From Clostridia bacterium (GTDB taxonomy: Bacteria; Bacillota; DTU086): a DNA stretch of 44,044 nucleotides. The stretch covers positions 1 through 44,044 of the forward strand of contig JAAYIF010000016.1 of the NCBI GenBank assembly GCA_012523575.1. Direction: 5' to 3'. The position numbers and the translations under genes are program-made. Below the pieces are notes generated by a model. The model was not told the DNA's origin, did not search any database, and saw only the letters and a list, made by a program, of their open reading frames with translations. Below, piece by piece: positions 36,469-44,044 of this stretch. The stretch's first letter is position 1, and the number at the start of each line of letters is the position of its first letter.

Positions 36469-36500
36469 TAAAAAAATAACCCCGCTGTTGCTGCGGGGTT
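36469..36500 (-). terminator. Terminator of the superoxide reductase gene
   Basis: On the minus strand AACCCCGC and GCGGGGTT (36478-36485 and 36493-36500) form a stem, followed by ATTTTTTTA. Confidence 0.9.
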
Positions 36501-36515
36501 AGAAAGTTTTATCTA

Positions 36516-36890
36516 TTAACCCACTGTAATGCTGGATGTTGCCTCCCATAAGCCGTGGATATTGCAGTAAGCAATGACATAAACTTTTACCGATCTTTGT
36601 AACCTTAATGAAAAGGTAACATGGGGTTCTGCGATGGTGGGACCCATATCATAAGTCATTACATGAACGGGTTCTGCGTTTTCTTCCTTGACGAATACTT
36701 GAATCCACTTAATATGATGTTCCCATGTATTGGGGTGAGGTACTTTTTCTCCTATGGTAATTTTTATTTCGAAAAGTTTTCCGGGGGAAACTTTTTCGGG
36801 GCAGTATATTACAGGTGCGTGCTTTTCGTTATATTCATCCTTTTCAGTAAGAAAGAAGTTTCCCAGGCTATCTCTATTTTTTTCACACAT
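36516..36890 (-). CDS. Class II superoxide reductase (neelaredoxin type)
   Basis: A 124-residue SORL-domain protein that reduces superoxide to hydrogen peroxide in anaerobes. Iron ligands by alignment: H24 (in NEKHAP), H52 and H58 (PHPNTWEHHIKW), C109 and H112 (YCNIHGLWE), giving the four-His one-Cys site. The conserved E22-K23 pair is present. No N-terminal desulforedoxin domain, so this is class II. On the minus strand a TATAAT (36945-36950) supplies a -10 with a poor -35. GGGAGGGTG precedes the ATG. It is monocistronic. Confidence 0.95.
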   Translation of the reverse strand: MCEKNRDSLGNFFLTEKDEYNEKHAPVIYCPEKVSPGKLFEIKITIGEKVPHPNTWEHHIKWIQVFVKEENAEPVHVMTYDMGPTIAEPHVTFSLRLQRSVKVYVIAYCNIHGLWEATSSITVG

Positions 36891-37080
36891 TTAAATCACA
36901 CCCTCCCTTTTTGAGTCAGTAATTAACACTCCGGCTTTTTGCAAATTATATCACTATCTTAAAAATAAAAAAAGGCTTATTGATTTTTATTATTAATTTT
37001 TATTAAGTCTTACGCATTTAGTTTTTTATATTATGTGACTTGTGGGCAAATTAAAAGGCACCCCGGAATGGGGTGCCCCA

Positions 37081-37335
37081 GGCTGTCGACAAACCGTCTC
37101 AGTAAATTCTATGGGGTATCTGCTGCAGTTTGGACTTAACGAACGCCGGCTAACAGCTCTTGGTAAAGCGTAAGGCAAAACCGGAAAGCGCGAGCATGTA
37201 CGGTCGCGCCAGCCAGTCTCTCGCACGGACGCCGAATTTGGGGCGGTCCGGTTTTGTCTTTAAGCTTTGCCTAGAGCTGTCCGGCGTGAGTTCCAGAGTG
37301 AGAAAACTGCAGCAGATACCCTTTGTCAACAGTCT
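37081..37335 (+). repeat. Dispersed structured repeat, copy D
   Basis: About 255 bases and the longest copy. The left end GGCTGTCGACAAA matches the right end in reverse (AGACTGTTGACAAA), and both then run into GGGTATCTGCTGCAGTTT; the left arm carries a further 20 or so bases. It has an extra GGCTAACAGCTCTTGGTAAA insert relative to copy C. It lies between the superoxide reductase gene and the 3' end of the flavoprotein gene. Confidence 0.85.
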
Positions 37336-37366
37336 AATGTACCCCGGGACGGGATGCACGCTTTTT

Positions 37367-39316
37367 TTATCTCACGGCATATACAAAGGCCTGATGGGTG
37401 CAGTCGGCAATATCACCGGCTTTTACGCAGTCACCTATGGGGATCACCTGGGGTGCAGTTCCCATTAAACTTTCCACAACCTCTTTATTGGGTTGTCTTC
37501 CAATGGCTACCACCAGGTTGTCCATGGGAAGAATTCTTTTGTTCAATTCTTTGTCTATTATTACGGCTCCTTCATCCACCACGCTGTCCAATGCAGTACC
37601 GGTTAAAATTTTAACATTGTGTTCGGCCATCATTTCTTGCAACGTCATTTGAGTTAGGGGTTCAACGTCATAGGCTATGGTATCCAGTTTCTCAACCACG
37701 GTAACTTCCTTGCCCTGTTTTGCCAGCATAATGGCCGTTTCGCAGCCTAAAATTCCTCCCCCTGCTATCACTATTTTTTGTCCCACTTCCTGTCTCCCTG
37801 CATAAACTTCAATTCCTGAAACCACATTGGGCCGTTCAGAGCCTGGGAAAGGTGGTATAAATTCCCTGGATCCCGCTGCCACAAAAACTACATCTGGGGA
37901 GATTTCTTTAACCAATTCAGGGGTAACTTCGGTGTTAAGCCTTATTTCAATATTATCCATGTTTTGGACCATGTATATCCAATGATTCAACAGGCGTTTA
38001 ATATCGTATTTATATTCCGGAACCACCACATCCCTGAGCAAACCGCCCAGCTCTCCTTCTTTTTCACAGAGAATAACTTTGTGCCCCCTTTTAGCGGAAA
38101 CAATGGCAGATTCCATGCCGCTCGGTCCTCCCCCGACAATGAGAACCTTAGAGGGTTTTTCAGCCGGAGGTATTTCGGCATAATGCAATTCCCTTCCGCA
38201 TTGGGGGTTTGTGGCGCAACGCATGGTCCAGCCTTTGAAAAAGCGGTTAATGCACCCTTCATTGCAGCGGATGCACGGGCGTATTTCTTCTAGCCTTCCG
38301 GACCTTGCTTTGCTGGGCAGATGGGGATCCGCTATCAGCGCCCTTCCCATGGCTACGAAGTCGGCTTTACCCTGTTCTATAAGCCAGTTTGCGTGTTCAG
38401 GTTCGGAAATGGCTCCAACGGCAATAACAGGAATATTAACGGCTTTTTTAATTTCCTCTGCTAGGTATGTAAAGTACCCGTGTTTGAAATAGATGGGAGG
38501 AACAAATCTATGAATGCTGGCAAAGTTTCCGCAGGAAACGTGGAGGCAATCTACCCCTGCTTCTTCAAGCATCTGGGCAAAGCGTACAGTTTCTTCAAGG
38601 GTTAGCCCACCTCCAACATATTCATCGGCACTTAGACGATATAGTATAGGGTAGTCCTTTCCAACTTTGGAACGCACCCGATCCACCGTTTCCAGGGGCA
38701 TTCTTGCCCTACCCTCAAGGTCGCCGCCGTACATATCATTGCGGCGGTTGCTGAAGGGGGATAAAAATTGACACAATAGGTAGCCGTGTGCCCCGTGAAG
38801 CTCAACACCGTCAAAACCGGCCATTTTTGTTCTTCTTGCTGCTTCTGCAAAGGATTCAATGATTTCCTGAATTTCTTCCTGATCCAGTTCCCTTACCCAA
38901 TTGGGTCTTCCCATGGCTGCGCTGGTCAAGGGATCAGGAATTGCTGAAGGTCCTACGGGATCCATGCCCATTTTGCCGGGATCCGTTTGCCTTCCTCCAT
39001 GGGCTAGCTGAAGCACAGCCTTTGCACCATAACTTTGAATAGCTTCTGCCAGTTCATTTAATCCCGTAATATGATGATCGCTCTGTACCCCCAGCTGACA
39101 AATTGCGGCCTTGCTTTCAAATTCATCTATGTAGGAATACTCTACGATTATTGTTCCTACTCCTCCCTTTGCCCTTTCTGCATAGTAAGCAATGAGTTCC
39201 TTTGTTACTTCCCCATTTACAGAGGCCAACCTGGTACTCATAGGGGGCATAACCAGACGATTTTTAACCTCCATGGTTCCAATTCTTCCGGGCTGAAAAA
39301 GAGAATCAAATGCCAT
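37367..39316 (-). CDS. Old Yellow Enzyme-type NADH:flavin oxidoreductase with Fe-S and FAD domains
   Basis: A 649-residue protein of the 2,4-dienoyl-CoA reductase / enoate reductase class. An N-terminal FMN TIM barrel (about 1-340; HGAHGYLLCQFLSP with active-region H174) is followed by a 4Fe-4S site with C348, C351, C355 and C367. Then come an FAD/NAD(P)-binding module (VLIVGGGPSGMESA at 391) and a second dinucleotide fold (IVIAGGGILGCETA). These enzymes reduce activated C=C bonds of unsaturated acids or CoA esters. Substrate cannot be assigned. GGGAGG precedes the ATG. Confidence 0.93.
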   Translation of the reverse strand: MAFDSLFQPGRIGTMEVKNRLVMPPMSTRLASVNGEVTKELIAYYAERAKGGVGTIIVEYSYIDEFESKAAICQLGVQSDHHITGLNELAEAIQSYGAKAVLQLAHGGRQTDPGKMGMDPVGPSAIPDPLTSAAMGRPNWVRELDQEEIQEIIESFAEAARRTKMAGFDGVELHGAHGYLLCQFLSPFSNRRNDMYGGDLEGRARMPLETVDRVRSKVGKDYPILYRLSADEYVGGGLTLEETVRFAQMLEEAGVDCLHVSCGNFASIHRFVPPIYFKHGYFTYLAEEIKKAVNIPVIAVGAISEPEHANWLIEQGKADFVAMGRALIADPHLPSKARSGRLEEIRPCIRCNEGCINRFFKGWTMRCATNPQCGRELHYAEIPPAEKPSKVLIVGGGPSGMESAIVSAKRGHKVILCEKEGELGGLLRDVVVPEYKYDIKRLLNHWIYMVQNMDNIEIRLNTEVTPELVKEISPDVVFVAAGSREFIPPFPGSERPNVVSGIEVYAGRQEVGQKIVIAGGGILGCETAIMLAKQGKEVTVVEKLDTIAYDVEPLTQMTLQEMMAEHNVKILTGTALDSVVDEGAVIIDKELNKRILPMDNLVVAIGRQPNKEVVESLMGTAPQVIPIGDCVKAGDIADCTHQAFVYAVR

Positions 39317-39514
39317 CGGCCTTCCTCCCTTTAATAGTTTTGACTTAATTTTATTTTATCCCAAAAATTGTTTTTTTGCGCAAATATCCTTTTAATATTA
39401 AATTTGGGAGTAAAAAACAAATTATTTATGATGAGATTATTATTGGCAGAATTGTTCTATAATGTAAGAAGACCTTAATGAGGGGGAGAAAAAAGTAAAA
39501 GGGGTGCTGAGCTG

Positions 39515-40165
39515 TTGAAAGATATGGAGATTGAACTGAAATTGCGGTTGTGTGATCCTTCTTTGGGGGAAAAGATTATTTCTGATCCCATCATTGAGAA
39601 AATCCGAGTGGGGGAGCCGTTTCAGGTGAATTTTGAAACCAGGCATTATGATACCCGTCGGGGCAACCTCATGGACGTGGGTTTGGCCTACAGGATACGT
39701 AAAGAAGGGGAAAGGTACATAGCCTGTGTAAAAGGTGGAGGGGCTTCCTTTGAAGGACTTCACAGGCGTTTTGAATACTCCGTACCCGTTGAGGGATTTA
39801 TCCCTGATATTAATGTTTTTGCTGGCACTCCAATTTTTAGTATTTTATGGCAGGTTGCTGGAGAGGAAGAGCTAATTACCCTTTTTTCCATGGTGTTTAC
39901 AAGGATATCCACAGAGCTCCATGTTGATGGAACTATTATGGAGATGTCCCTGGATAGGGGGGGAATAACTGCCGGTAATAAAAAGGAGGAAATTTGTGAG
40001 CTGGAGCTGGAGCTAAAATCCGGAGACACCGCCCATATTTTAAAATTGGGAGAAGAACTGGCAGAAAAATACCCCCTCGTGGCGGAAACCCGAAGCAAGT
40101 TTCAGCGGGGTCTTGCCCTTTTGGGGGTTGAAAACAAATGGAATGAAAAGAATTGCAAAACTTAA
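39515..40165 (+). CDS. CYTH-domain phosphatase
   Basis: A 216-residue CYTH (adenylate cyclase / thiamine triphosphatase) fold. The signature ExExK is EIELKL (about residues 5-10), with basic residues in AYRIRKEGERYIACVKG, and acidic CELELELKSGD near the end. Bacterial members usually hydrolyse inorganic triphosphate or polyphosphate-like substrates. TTG at 39515 follows AAAGGGGTG at an ordinary distance; the ATG at 39524 is an alternative. It faces the DUF1992 gene. Confidence 0.88.
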   Translation: MKDMEIELKLRLCDPSLGEKIISDPIIEKIRVGEPFQVNFETRHYDTRRGNLMDVGLAYRIRKEGERYIACVKGGGASFEGLHRRFEYSVPVEGFIPDINVFAGTPIFSILWQVAGEEELITLFSMVFTRISTELHVDGTIMEMSLDRGGITAGNKKEEICELELELKSGDTAHILKLGEELAEKYPLVAETRSKFQRGLALLGVENKWNEKNCKT

Positions 40166-40197
40166 ATTAGGGGCAGCATATCAAACATAACCACCCT

Positions 40198-40572
40198 TTA
40201 TACACCAAATCTCCGGTGCACTTTGTGTAGATAGGGGTTTAAGGTTTTTGTGCCGCTTAACCTTCTCTTTTCCATCAGCATATTAAAGCGGAGCATCTTT
40301 TCGTTGAGCTTTTTCTTTAATTGGGAGCTTTCTTCATTATCGGTGCAAAATTTTAAAAGGTCCTTAATGTTGGCGATTTCCTTTTTCAGCTGTATTTCTT
40401 CCGGAAGTACTCCCGCATTCTTTAAAATTAAATAAGCAGGTCTTAACTCTTCGGGAATGCGGGAAAGATCCTCCAGTTTAATGGGTTTTCCTTTTCCCGC
40501 CAGATTATCAAATTCGCCGTTTTTTATCGCTTCACGGATTTTGTTTTCCGCTATAATTTCCACAATATCCAA
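40198..40572 (-). CDS. DUF1992 family protein (DnaJ-like conserved domain)
   Basis: A 124-residue protein with the DUF1992 opening MDIVEIIAENKIREAIKNGE followed by FDNLAGKGKPI. The frame extends upstream to 40599, but AAAGGAGG lies 9 bases before the TTG at 40572, which fits the family start. Eukaryotic relatives lie in DNAJC28. The C-terminal half is helical and basic. Function is unknown. It is convergent with the CYTH gene. Confidence 0.87.
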   Translation of the reverse strand: MDIVEIIAENKIREAIKNGEFDNLAGKGKPIKLEDLSRIPEELRPAYLILKNAGVLPEEIQLKKEIANIKDLLKFCTDNEESSQLKKKLNEKMLRFNMLMEKRRLSGTKTLNPYLHKVHRRFGV

Positions 40573-40775
40573 ATCAGAAAGCCTCCTTTTGATCAACACT
40601 TATTTTCGCTGACCGGTTTTTATTTTCCTTCGGCAGGAACAGTATTTGCGTAATTACCTTCCCGTTAAATGGAAGTGATTATCATGAAGGTGTAATGCCG
40701 ACTTTGGAGACAAACTACTAAATTGACAGTCCATAGATTAGTTCCAAAATCCCAATAATCCACTCCCAAAAATAT

Positions 40776-41381
40776 TTAGAAGTTCAATGCAAGGCTTTCT
40801 GCTCTATGGAATGCCTGGCTCATTATTTCCTCCACGTTTTCCCCCACAATATCCAAACCTTCGGCATCCAAACAATGGTACTCGTTGATACCAAACATGA
40901 CGCACATCGCCTGCATAAACTTTGAGCCTAACTCTAACTCGCGAGTTTCCTCAAAAGAATAGAAGCCGCCCCGAGTAGTGATAAACAAAAGTTTTTCTGC
41001 CTTGCACAAACCGATTATTCCAGTTTCAGTATAATCGAATGTAATCCCGGGGATAAAAATGTTTTCCAGGTAAATCTTTAACAGGGCGGGGAAATTCAAA
41101 TCCCAAAACGGGGCAGCGATGATAATCCTATCAGCTTCGGCAAATTGTTTCGCTAGGTGAAAAACAGGATTGTCCAATTCTTGTTTACTTAAGAGCTCTT
41201 CTCTTTCGTTTAAGAGGTCATTTGATAAAGGTGTTAAGTTCATTTCCTTTAGATTTAATTGGGTAATTAAGGATTCCTTGTGATGTTTCTTATACTCTGA
41301 TACAAAGTGTTGTGCCAGTTTGTAGGTCCTTGAAACAGTATTGCCTCGAATACAAGCATTAATAAACAAAATCTTCGTCAT
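40776..41381 (-). CDS. Flavodoxin-fold NAD(P)H-dependent oxidoreductase (AzoR/KefF-like)
   Basis: A 201-residue flavodoxin-like protein. The start TKILFINACIRGNTVSRTYK matches the FMN phosphate-binding loop, and APFWDLNFPALLKIYLE with FITTRGGFYSFEE are the other FMN contacts of the AzoR group. It would reduce quinones or azo compounds with NAD(P)H. The ATG has GGGAGG at 41394-41399, 12 bases upstream. A single gene; no clear terminator was seen. Confidence 0.88.
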   Translation of the reverse strand: MTKILFINACIRGNTVSRTYKLAQHFVSEYKKHHKESLITQLNLKEMNLTPLSNDLLNEREELLSKQELDNPVFHLAKQFAEADRIIIAAPFWDLNFPALLKIYLENIFIPGITFDYTETGIIGLCKAEKLLFITTRGGFYSFEETRELELGSKFMQAMCVMFGINEYHCLDAEGLDIVGENVEEIMSQAFHRAESLALNF

Positions 41382-41674
41382 AAAATTATCCTCCCGTTAT
41401 TCTTCAATTATTGTGATTATTGTGTTTTTCAATAAAGGCAAATTTGACCTGTAAAGCAATATATTTTGGGATTATTTCAACCAATCTATTTTTTGCGAAG
41501 CGCTTCCGGAAAATTGTGGAGGGAAGTTTATTTAATTTTTGGGGTTTTCCCCGTACAAAAATATTATAACAATGTGTAATGCCTTTTTGTAAATAATTCC
41601 TGAAAGATTTATACTGATACTCACAGAGCGGCAACACAGTTATGGTAGAACCCAGATAGGGGAGGAGAATTACC
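41382..41674. other. Intergenic region, no gene supported
   Basis: AT-rich DNA upstream of the minus-strand azoreductase-like gene. A 90-codon minus-strand frame (41404-41676) has no ribosome site and no recognised match. Nothing else was seen. Confidence 0.4.
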
Positions 41675-41755
41675 ATGTTTCAGCTGCCGGAAGTATGCTT
41701 TGTTAAAGCAGGTGGAGGGCTCAAAGTTGGACGCTATTGCCAGGATTTTTTGTAG
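41675..41755 (+). CDS. Possible 26-residue peptide
   Basis: A short frame behind a strong GGGGAGGAG ribosome site 7 bases upstream. It encodes MFQLPEVCFVKAGGGL and ends with a KVGRYCQDFL tail, including two cysteines (8 and 22). It is not recognised. It could be the start of a decayed gene. Low confidence because of its length. Confidence 0.25.
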   Translation: MFQLPEVCFVKAGGGLKVGRYCQDFL

Positions 41756-41806
41756 TGTGATGTGTGCTTTTAGTAGTGAAAAAAAGATCAAATTATATAA
41801 ATTTTT

Positions 41807-41836
41807 TTAACATATCAGCAACAATTTTGCTATAAT
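41807..41836 (+). promoter_or_regulatory. Promoter of a short structured transcript
   Basis: TTAACA (41807-41812), 18 bases, TATAAT (41831-41836). Transcription would start near 41843. Confidence 0.65.
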
Positions 41837-41842
41837 CTTTAA

Positions 41843-41954
41843 TAAAATCAATATAAATGGGAAATCATAAATATTGAAAATATCCTTTCCCTTCGTGGGC
41901 TGGAGCAGCACAACCAGGATTGAGGCGGTTTTTTTATCCGCCTCTCTTTCTTTT
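41843..41954 (+). ncRNA. Candidate leader RNA or small RNA with three hairpins
   Basis: A segment of about 110 bases between the promoter at 41807 and a terminator. Hairpin 1: GGGAAA (41859-41864) with TTTCCC (41886-41891), extended by ATATT/AATAT. Hairpin 2: CTGG (41900-41903) with CCAG (41914-41917). Terminator: GAGGCGG (41922-41928) with CCGCCTC (41938-41944), followed by TCTTTCTTTTT. It is 28 bases ahead of the DUF3793 gene, so it may be an attenuator leader or an independent small RNA. It matches no riboswitch that I know. Confidence 0.5.
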
Positions 41955-41981
41955 TGAGGATTAGTATCTTTGGAGGGTAAT

Positions 41982-42569
41982 ATGCTGCCTCAACTGCTTT
42001 GTTGGAAAAAATCCCTAAAAAATTTAAAAGGGGATGCCTTGAGATTTGAGAAATGGTTTTTTTTATCTTCTTCAAAGGTTTTGTTTTCCGATAAACCCGC
42101 TGAGCTGGTTCTGTTTAAGGAGAATCCTTTTAAAATAAGCTTAAATGTTCAGCTTAAAAGGGCCCGTAGCCTGGGGCTTCATTGGGGACTGGGCATTTTT
42201 GAAGTGTACAGGGATAATCGGGGTGTTAGGGTAATCATTTATAACCACAGCAGGGTAAATGGGGTTTTGAAGAAAATTAAGAACACGCCCTTATTTATAA
42301 ACCTTGGTTATGCGGGAAATTTGACTGCGGAGCAGTTTTTTGGGAAACTGAAAGAGAAGTGGGAAAAAACGGGGAAGATACCCCATGAAATTGCCGTGGT
42401 TTTTGGATATCCCCTGAAAGATGTTGTGGGCTATCTTAAAATGACGCCCTTAAAATACAGGGGCACTTACGGCTGGAAAATGTACGGTGATTTGGAACAG
42501 TCTATGAAGATTAAAAGAAAATACGACCGAGCAAGGGAGATCGCCCTGAAATTCCTGCAGGATATTTAA
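41982..42569 (+). CDS. DUF3793 family protein
   Basis: A 195-residue protein recognised as DUF3793 by the C-terminal pattern IPHEIAVVFGYPLKDVVGYL, then GWKMYGDLEQSMKIKRKYDR. The family is restricted to anaerobic Firmicutes and has no known function; it is often near flavodoxin or iron genes. The ATG at 41982 has GGAGGG 4 bases upstream; the TTG at 41970 lies just before that site. The possible leader RNA ends upstream. Confidence 0.85.
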   Translation: MLPQLLCWKKSLKNLKGDALRFEKWFFLSSSKVLFSDKPAELVLFKENPFKISLNVQLKRARSLGLHWGLGIFEVYRDNRGVRVIIYNHSRVNGVLKKIKNTPLFINLGYAGNLTAEQFFGKLKEKWEKTGKIPHEIAVVFGYPLKDVVGYLKMTPLKYRGTYGWKMYGDLEQSMKIKRKYDRAREIALKFLQDI

Positions 42570-42623
42570 GCGTCCTGTAGCGGCATGCTGGTTTTGTAAA
42601 ATTTCCGAAGGAGTTAGAGACCT

Positions 42624-43076
42624 TTGAAGAATTATTTTCAAAAAATATTAAACAGCAAAATCCCCCTGACAAAGCATATGGGAGTAAAAGTTAAAAAGAT
42701 TGATTCCACGGAAACCGTTCTGGAGATGCCCCTTCATCTCAATAAAAATCATCAGGAAACCGCTTTTGGGGGATCCCTTGCTTCCGCTGCCATGCTCTGC
42801 GGGTGGTGTACCCTGATGTTTTTTCTTTTGCAAAGGGATTTGGATTCTCCCAGGGTGGTTCTCGCGGATGCCCGTAATCAGTTTCTTGCCCCCGTTGAAG
42901 GAGACTTTGAGGCTGTCTGCAGACCTTCGGAAGAAGAATTAATAAATTTTTATTATAAATTAATCGCCAGGGGAAAGGCATCCATTGCCCTGGATATTTC
43001 CATTTTCTGTGGCGGAAAAGAAGCGGTTAAAATGTCAGGGGTTTATGTGGCTTTTTTGGGCGGTTTTGGGCCGTAA
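42624..43076 (+). CDS. Hot-dog thioesterase, YiiD C-terminal type
   Basis: A 150-residue single hot-dog domain. The core NKNHQETAFGGSLASAAML matches the YiiD C-terminal thioesterase family; YVAFLG closes the fold. It would hydrolyse acyl-CoA or acyl-ACP thioesters; the substrate is unknown. A TTG start at 42624 has AAGGAG about 11 bases upstream. It is 54 bases after the DUF3793 gene, probably in one operon. Its 3' end overlaps the convergent methyltransferase gene by 34 bases. Confidence 0.88.
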   Translation: MKNYFQKILNSKIPLTKHMGVKVKKIDSTETVLEMPLHLNKNHQETAFGGSLASAAMLCGWCTLMFFLLQRDLDSPRVVLADARNQFLAPVEGDFEAVCRPSEEELINFYYKLIARGKASIALDISIFCGGKEAVKMSGVYVAFLGGFGP

Positions 43077-44044
43077 TACTGGTAATAGTCCACCCGAATG
43101 TCTCCGTTGTAAAGTTTTCTTTTCTTTGTGGCTTTTTTGCCGAAAAATTTTTCAAAATTCCTGTGGGAAGTTAAAATGTAATAGGACCAGGTGTCAAGGT
43201 TCTTGAATACTTTCCCCATTTCCCTATAAAGTTTTTCTACTTCCCTTTTATTTCCCAGGCGTTCTCCGTAAGGGGGATTGCAGATAATTTTGCTGTATTT
43301 TTTCTTTGATCTCAGCTGACTTAAGGGACGCTGCTTAAAAATTATTTTGCCTTTTACCTGGGCTTTTGAAGCATTTAATTTGGCCAGTTTCAAAGCTTCG
43401 GGATCGATATCGCTGCCTTCTATGTCCAGTTCCCTTTTGAAATCAATTTTTTCCTTTGCCTCTTGACGGCATTTTTCCCACAGCTTTTTAGGTATCTGGG
43501 GCCAGCCTTCGGAGACAAAACTTCTATTTATCCCGGGGGCAATGTTTAAGCCTATCAATGCTGCTTCAATGGGTATGGTTCCTGAGCCGCAGAAAGGGTC
43601 GATCAAAGGAATTTCGGGCTCCCATCTGGATAAAAGCACAAGGCCTGCGGCAAGGGTTTCCTTGAGGGGTGCATGGGTGTTTAATGCTCTGTAACCCCTT
43701 TTGTGCAGCCCAGGCCCGCTTGTATCAATGGTAAGGGTGGCCGTGTCCTTTAAGATAGCAACTTCTATTTTATACAGCGGTCCTTTTTCTTCAAACCATA
43801 TGCGCCTGTACCTTTTTTTCATGCTTTCCACCACGGCTTTTTTCACTATGGCCTGGCAGTCAGGAACACTGAAAAGGGTGGATTTAACGGATTTTCCTTC
43901 CACCGGAAAGGCAGCATTTTCAGGGAGTATATCGGCCCAGGGAAGGGCTTTGGTTTTTTCAAATAATTCCTCAAAAGTTCTTGCCTCAAATTCTCCCATC
44001 AATAAACGCACCCTATCGGCGGTGCGAAGCCAAAGGTTTAATCG
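43043..44044 (-). CDS. THUMP-domain RNA methyltransferase, RlmL/YpsC-like (5' partial)
   Basis: The frame is open to the last base of the window; the visible N-terminus reads RLNLWLRTADRVRLLMGEFE, the usual family region after the first few dozen residues. About 333 residues are visible. A THUMP-like RNA-binding segment (about 15-95) is followed by the methyltransferase core: LIDPFCGSGTIPIEAA (SAM loop), GSDIDPEALKLAKLN and the catalytic CNPPYGERLG. Relatives methylate guanosine (m2G) in 23S rRNA. The 3' end overlaps the thioesterase gene by 34 bases, tail to tail. Confidence 0.92.
   Translation of the reverse strand, partial: RLNLWLRTADRVRLLMGEFEARTFEELFEKTKALPWADILPENAAFPVEGKSVKSTLFSVPDCQAIVKKAVVESMKKRYRRIWFEEKGPLYKIEVAILKDTATLTIDTSGPGLHKRGYRALNTHAPLKETLAAGLVLLSRWEPEIPLIDPFCGSGTIPIEAALIGLNIAPGINRSFVSEGWPQIPKKLWEKCRQEAKEKIDFKRELDIEGSDIDPEALKLAKLNASKAQVKGKIIFKQRPLSQLRSKKKYSKIICNPPYGERLGNKREVEKLYREMGKVFKNLDTWSYYILTSHRNFEKFFGKKATKKRKLYNGDIRVDYYQYYGPKPPKKAT

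Noticed and set aside
10343..37335. CRISPR array or tRNA-like genes
   Set aside because: The repeats are long, kilobases apart and lack regular spacers. They do not fold as tRNA.
37160..37468. 102-codon plus-strand frame across repeat copy D, similar in part to that of copy B
   Set aside because: The similarity comes from the DNA repeat. The frame runs into the antisense strand of the flavoprotein gene and has no ribosome site.
41404..41676. 90-codon minus-strand frame upstream of the azoreductase-like gene
   Set aside because: No ribosome site, no known motif, and AT-rich intergenic composition.

Overview
The window looks like a chromosomal segment of an anaerobic, probably thermophilic or heat-tolerant member of the Clostridia (Bacillota). 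Reasons: strong AGGAGG-type ribosome sites with many TTG and GTG starts, AT-rich intergenic DNA with sigma-A-like promoters and many intrinsic terminators, Firmicute gene sets (fakA-like, uvrBAC, rapZ-yvcK, ytxH/DUF948, DUF3793), anaerobe markers (superoxide reductase, radical SAM and Fe-S flavoenzymes), and two sets of genes best known from thermophiles. Species cannot be told from the sequence.

Layout. 1-9065: 3' part of a fakA-like gene, then uvrB-uvrA-uvrC and an MBL-fold hydrolase, all on the plus strand and tightly spaced. 9082-11730: a DUF5320 gene with an operator-rich promoter, an HPP membrane protein gene, repeat copy A and a tandem P-loop NTPase gene. 12109-15365: a class-I c-di-GMP riboswitch with its own terminator ahead of a chemoreceptor gene, then a DUF362 ferredoxin-like gene. 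15712-18296: myo-inositol-1-phosphate synthase overlapping a bifunctional cytidylyltransferase/CDP-alcohol phosphotransferase. 18298-20407: trmI, facing that pair, and a divergent ttuB-like/ttuA pair. 20375-21120: ytxH and a DUF948 gene from a promoter inside ttuA. 21154-22418: two repeat copies flanking a divergent cis-prenyltransferase gene. 22609-25273: DUF502 gene and a secreted phosphodiester glycosidase. 25485-30282: MBL hydrolase, HAD phosphatase, PHP phosphatase, rapZ and yvcK. 30423-34821: htpG, a membrane-anchored nuclease and an SLH protein. 34845-39316 (minus strand): B12/radical SAM protein, class II superoxide reductase, repeat copy D, and an Old Yellow Enzyme-type Fe-S flavoprotein. 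39515 to the end: CYTH phosphatase, DUF1992, azoreductase-like, a possible short structured RNA, DUF3793, a hot-dog thioesterase and a partial RlmL-type methyltransferase.

The most notable biology is at 15.8-20.4 kb. Two genes could make the heat/salt solute di-myo-inositol phosphate. Next to them lie the genes for a heat-stabilised tRNA T-loop: TrmI makes m1A58, and TtuA with a sulfur carrier makes 2-thio-ribothymidine-54. In Thermus these two modifications are functionally linked. I read this stretch as a possible thermoadaptation island; the grouping is inference, while the individual gene calls rest on clear motifs.

The second notable feature is a dispersed intergenic repeat of about 200-255 bp with long imperfect terminal inverted repeats (copies near 10.3, 21.2, 22.2 and 37.1 kb, and a reversed fragment near 25.3 kb). 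It looks like a non-autonomous mobile element or a family of structured RNAs. No transposase, CRISPR array, rRNA or tRNA gene was seen.
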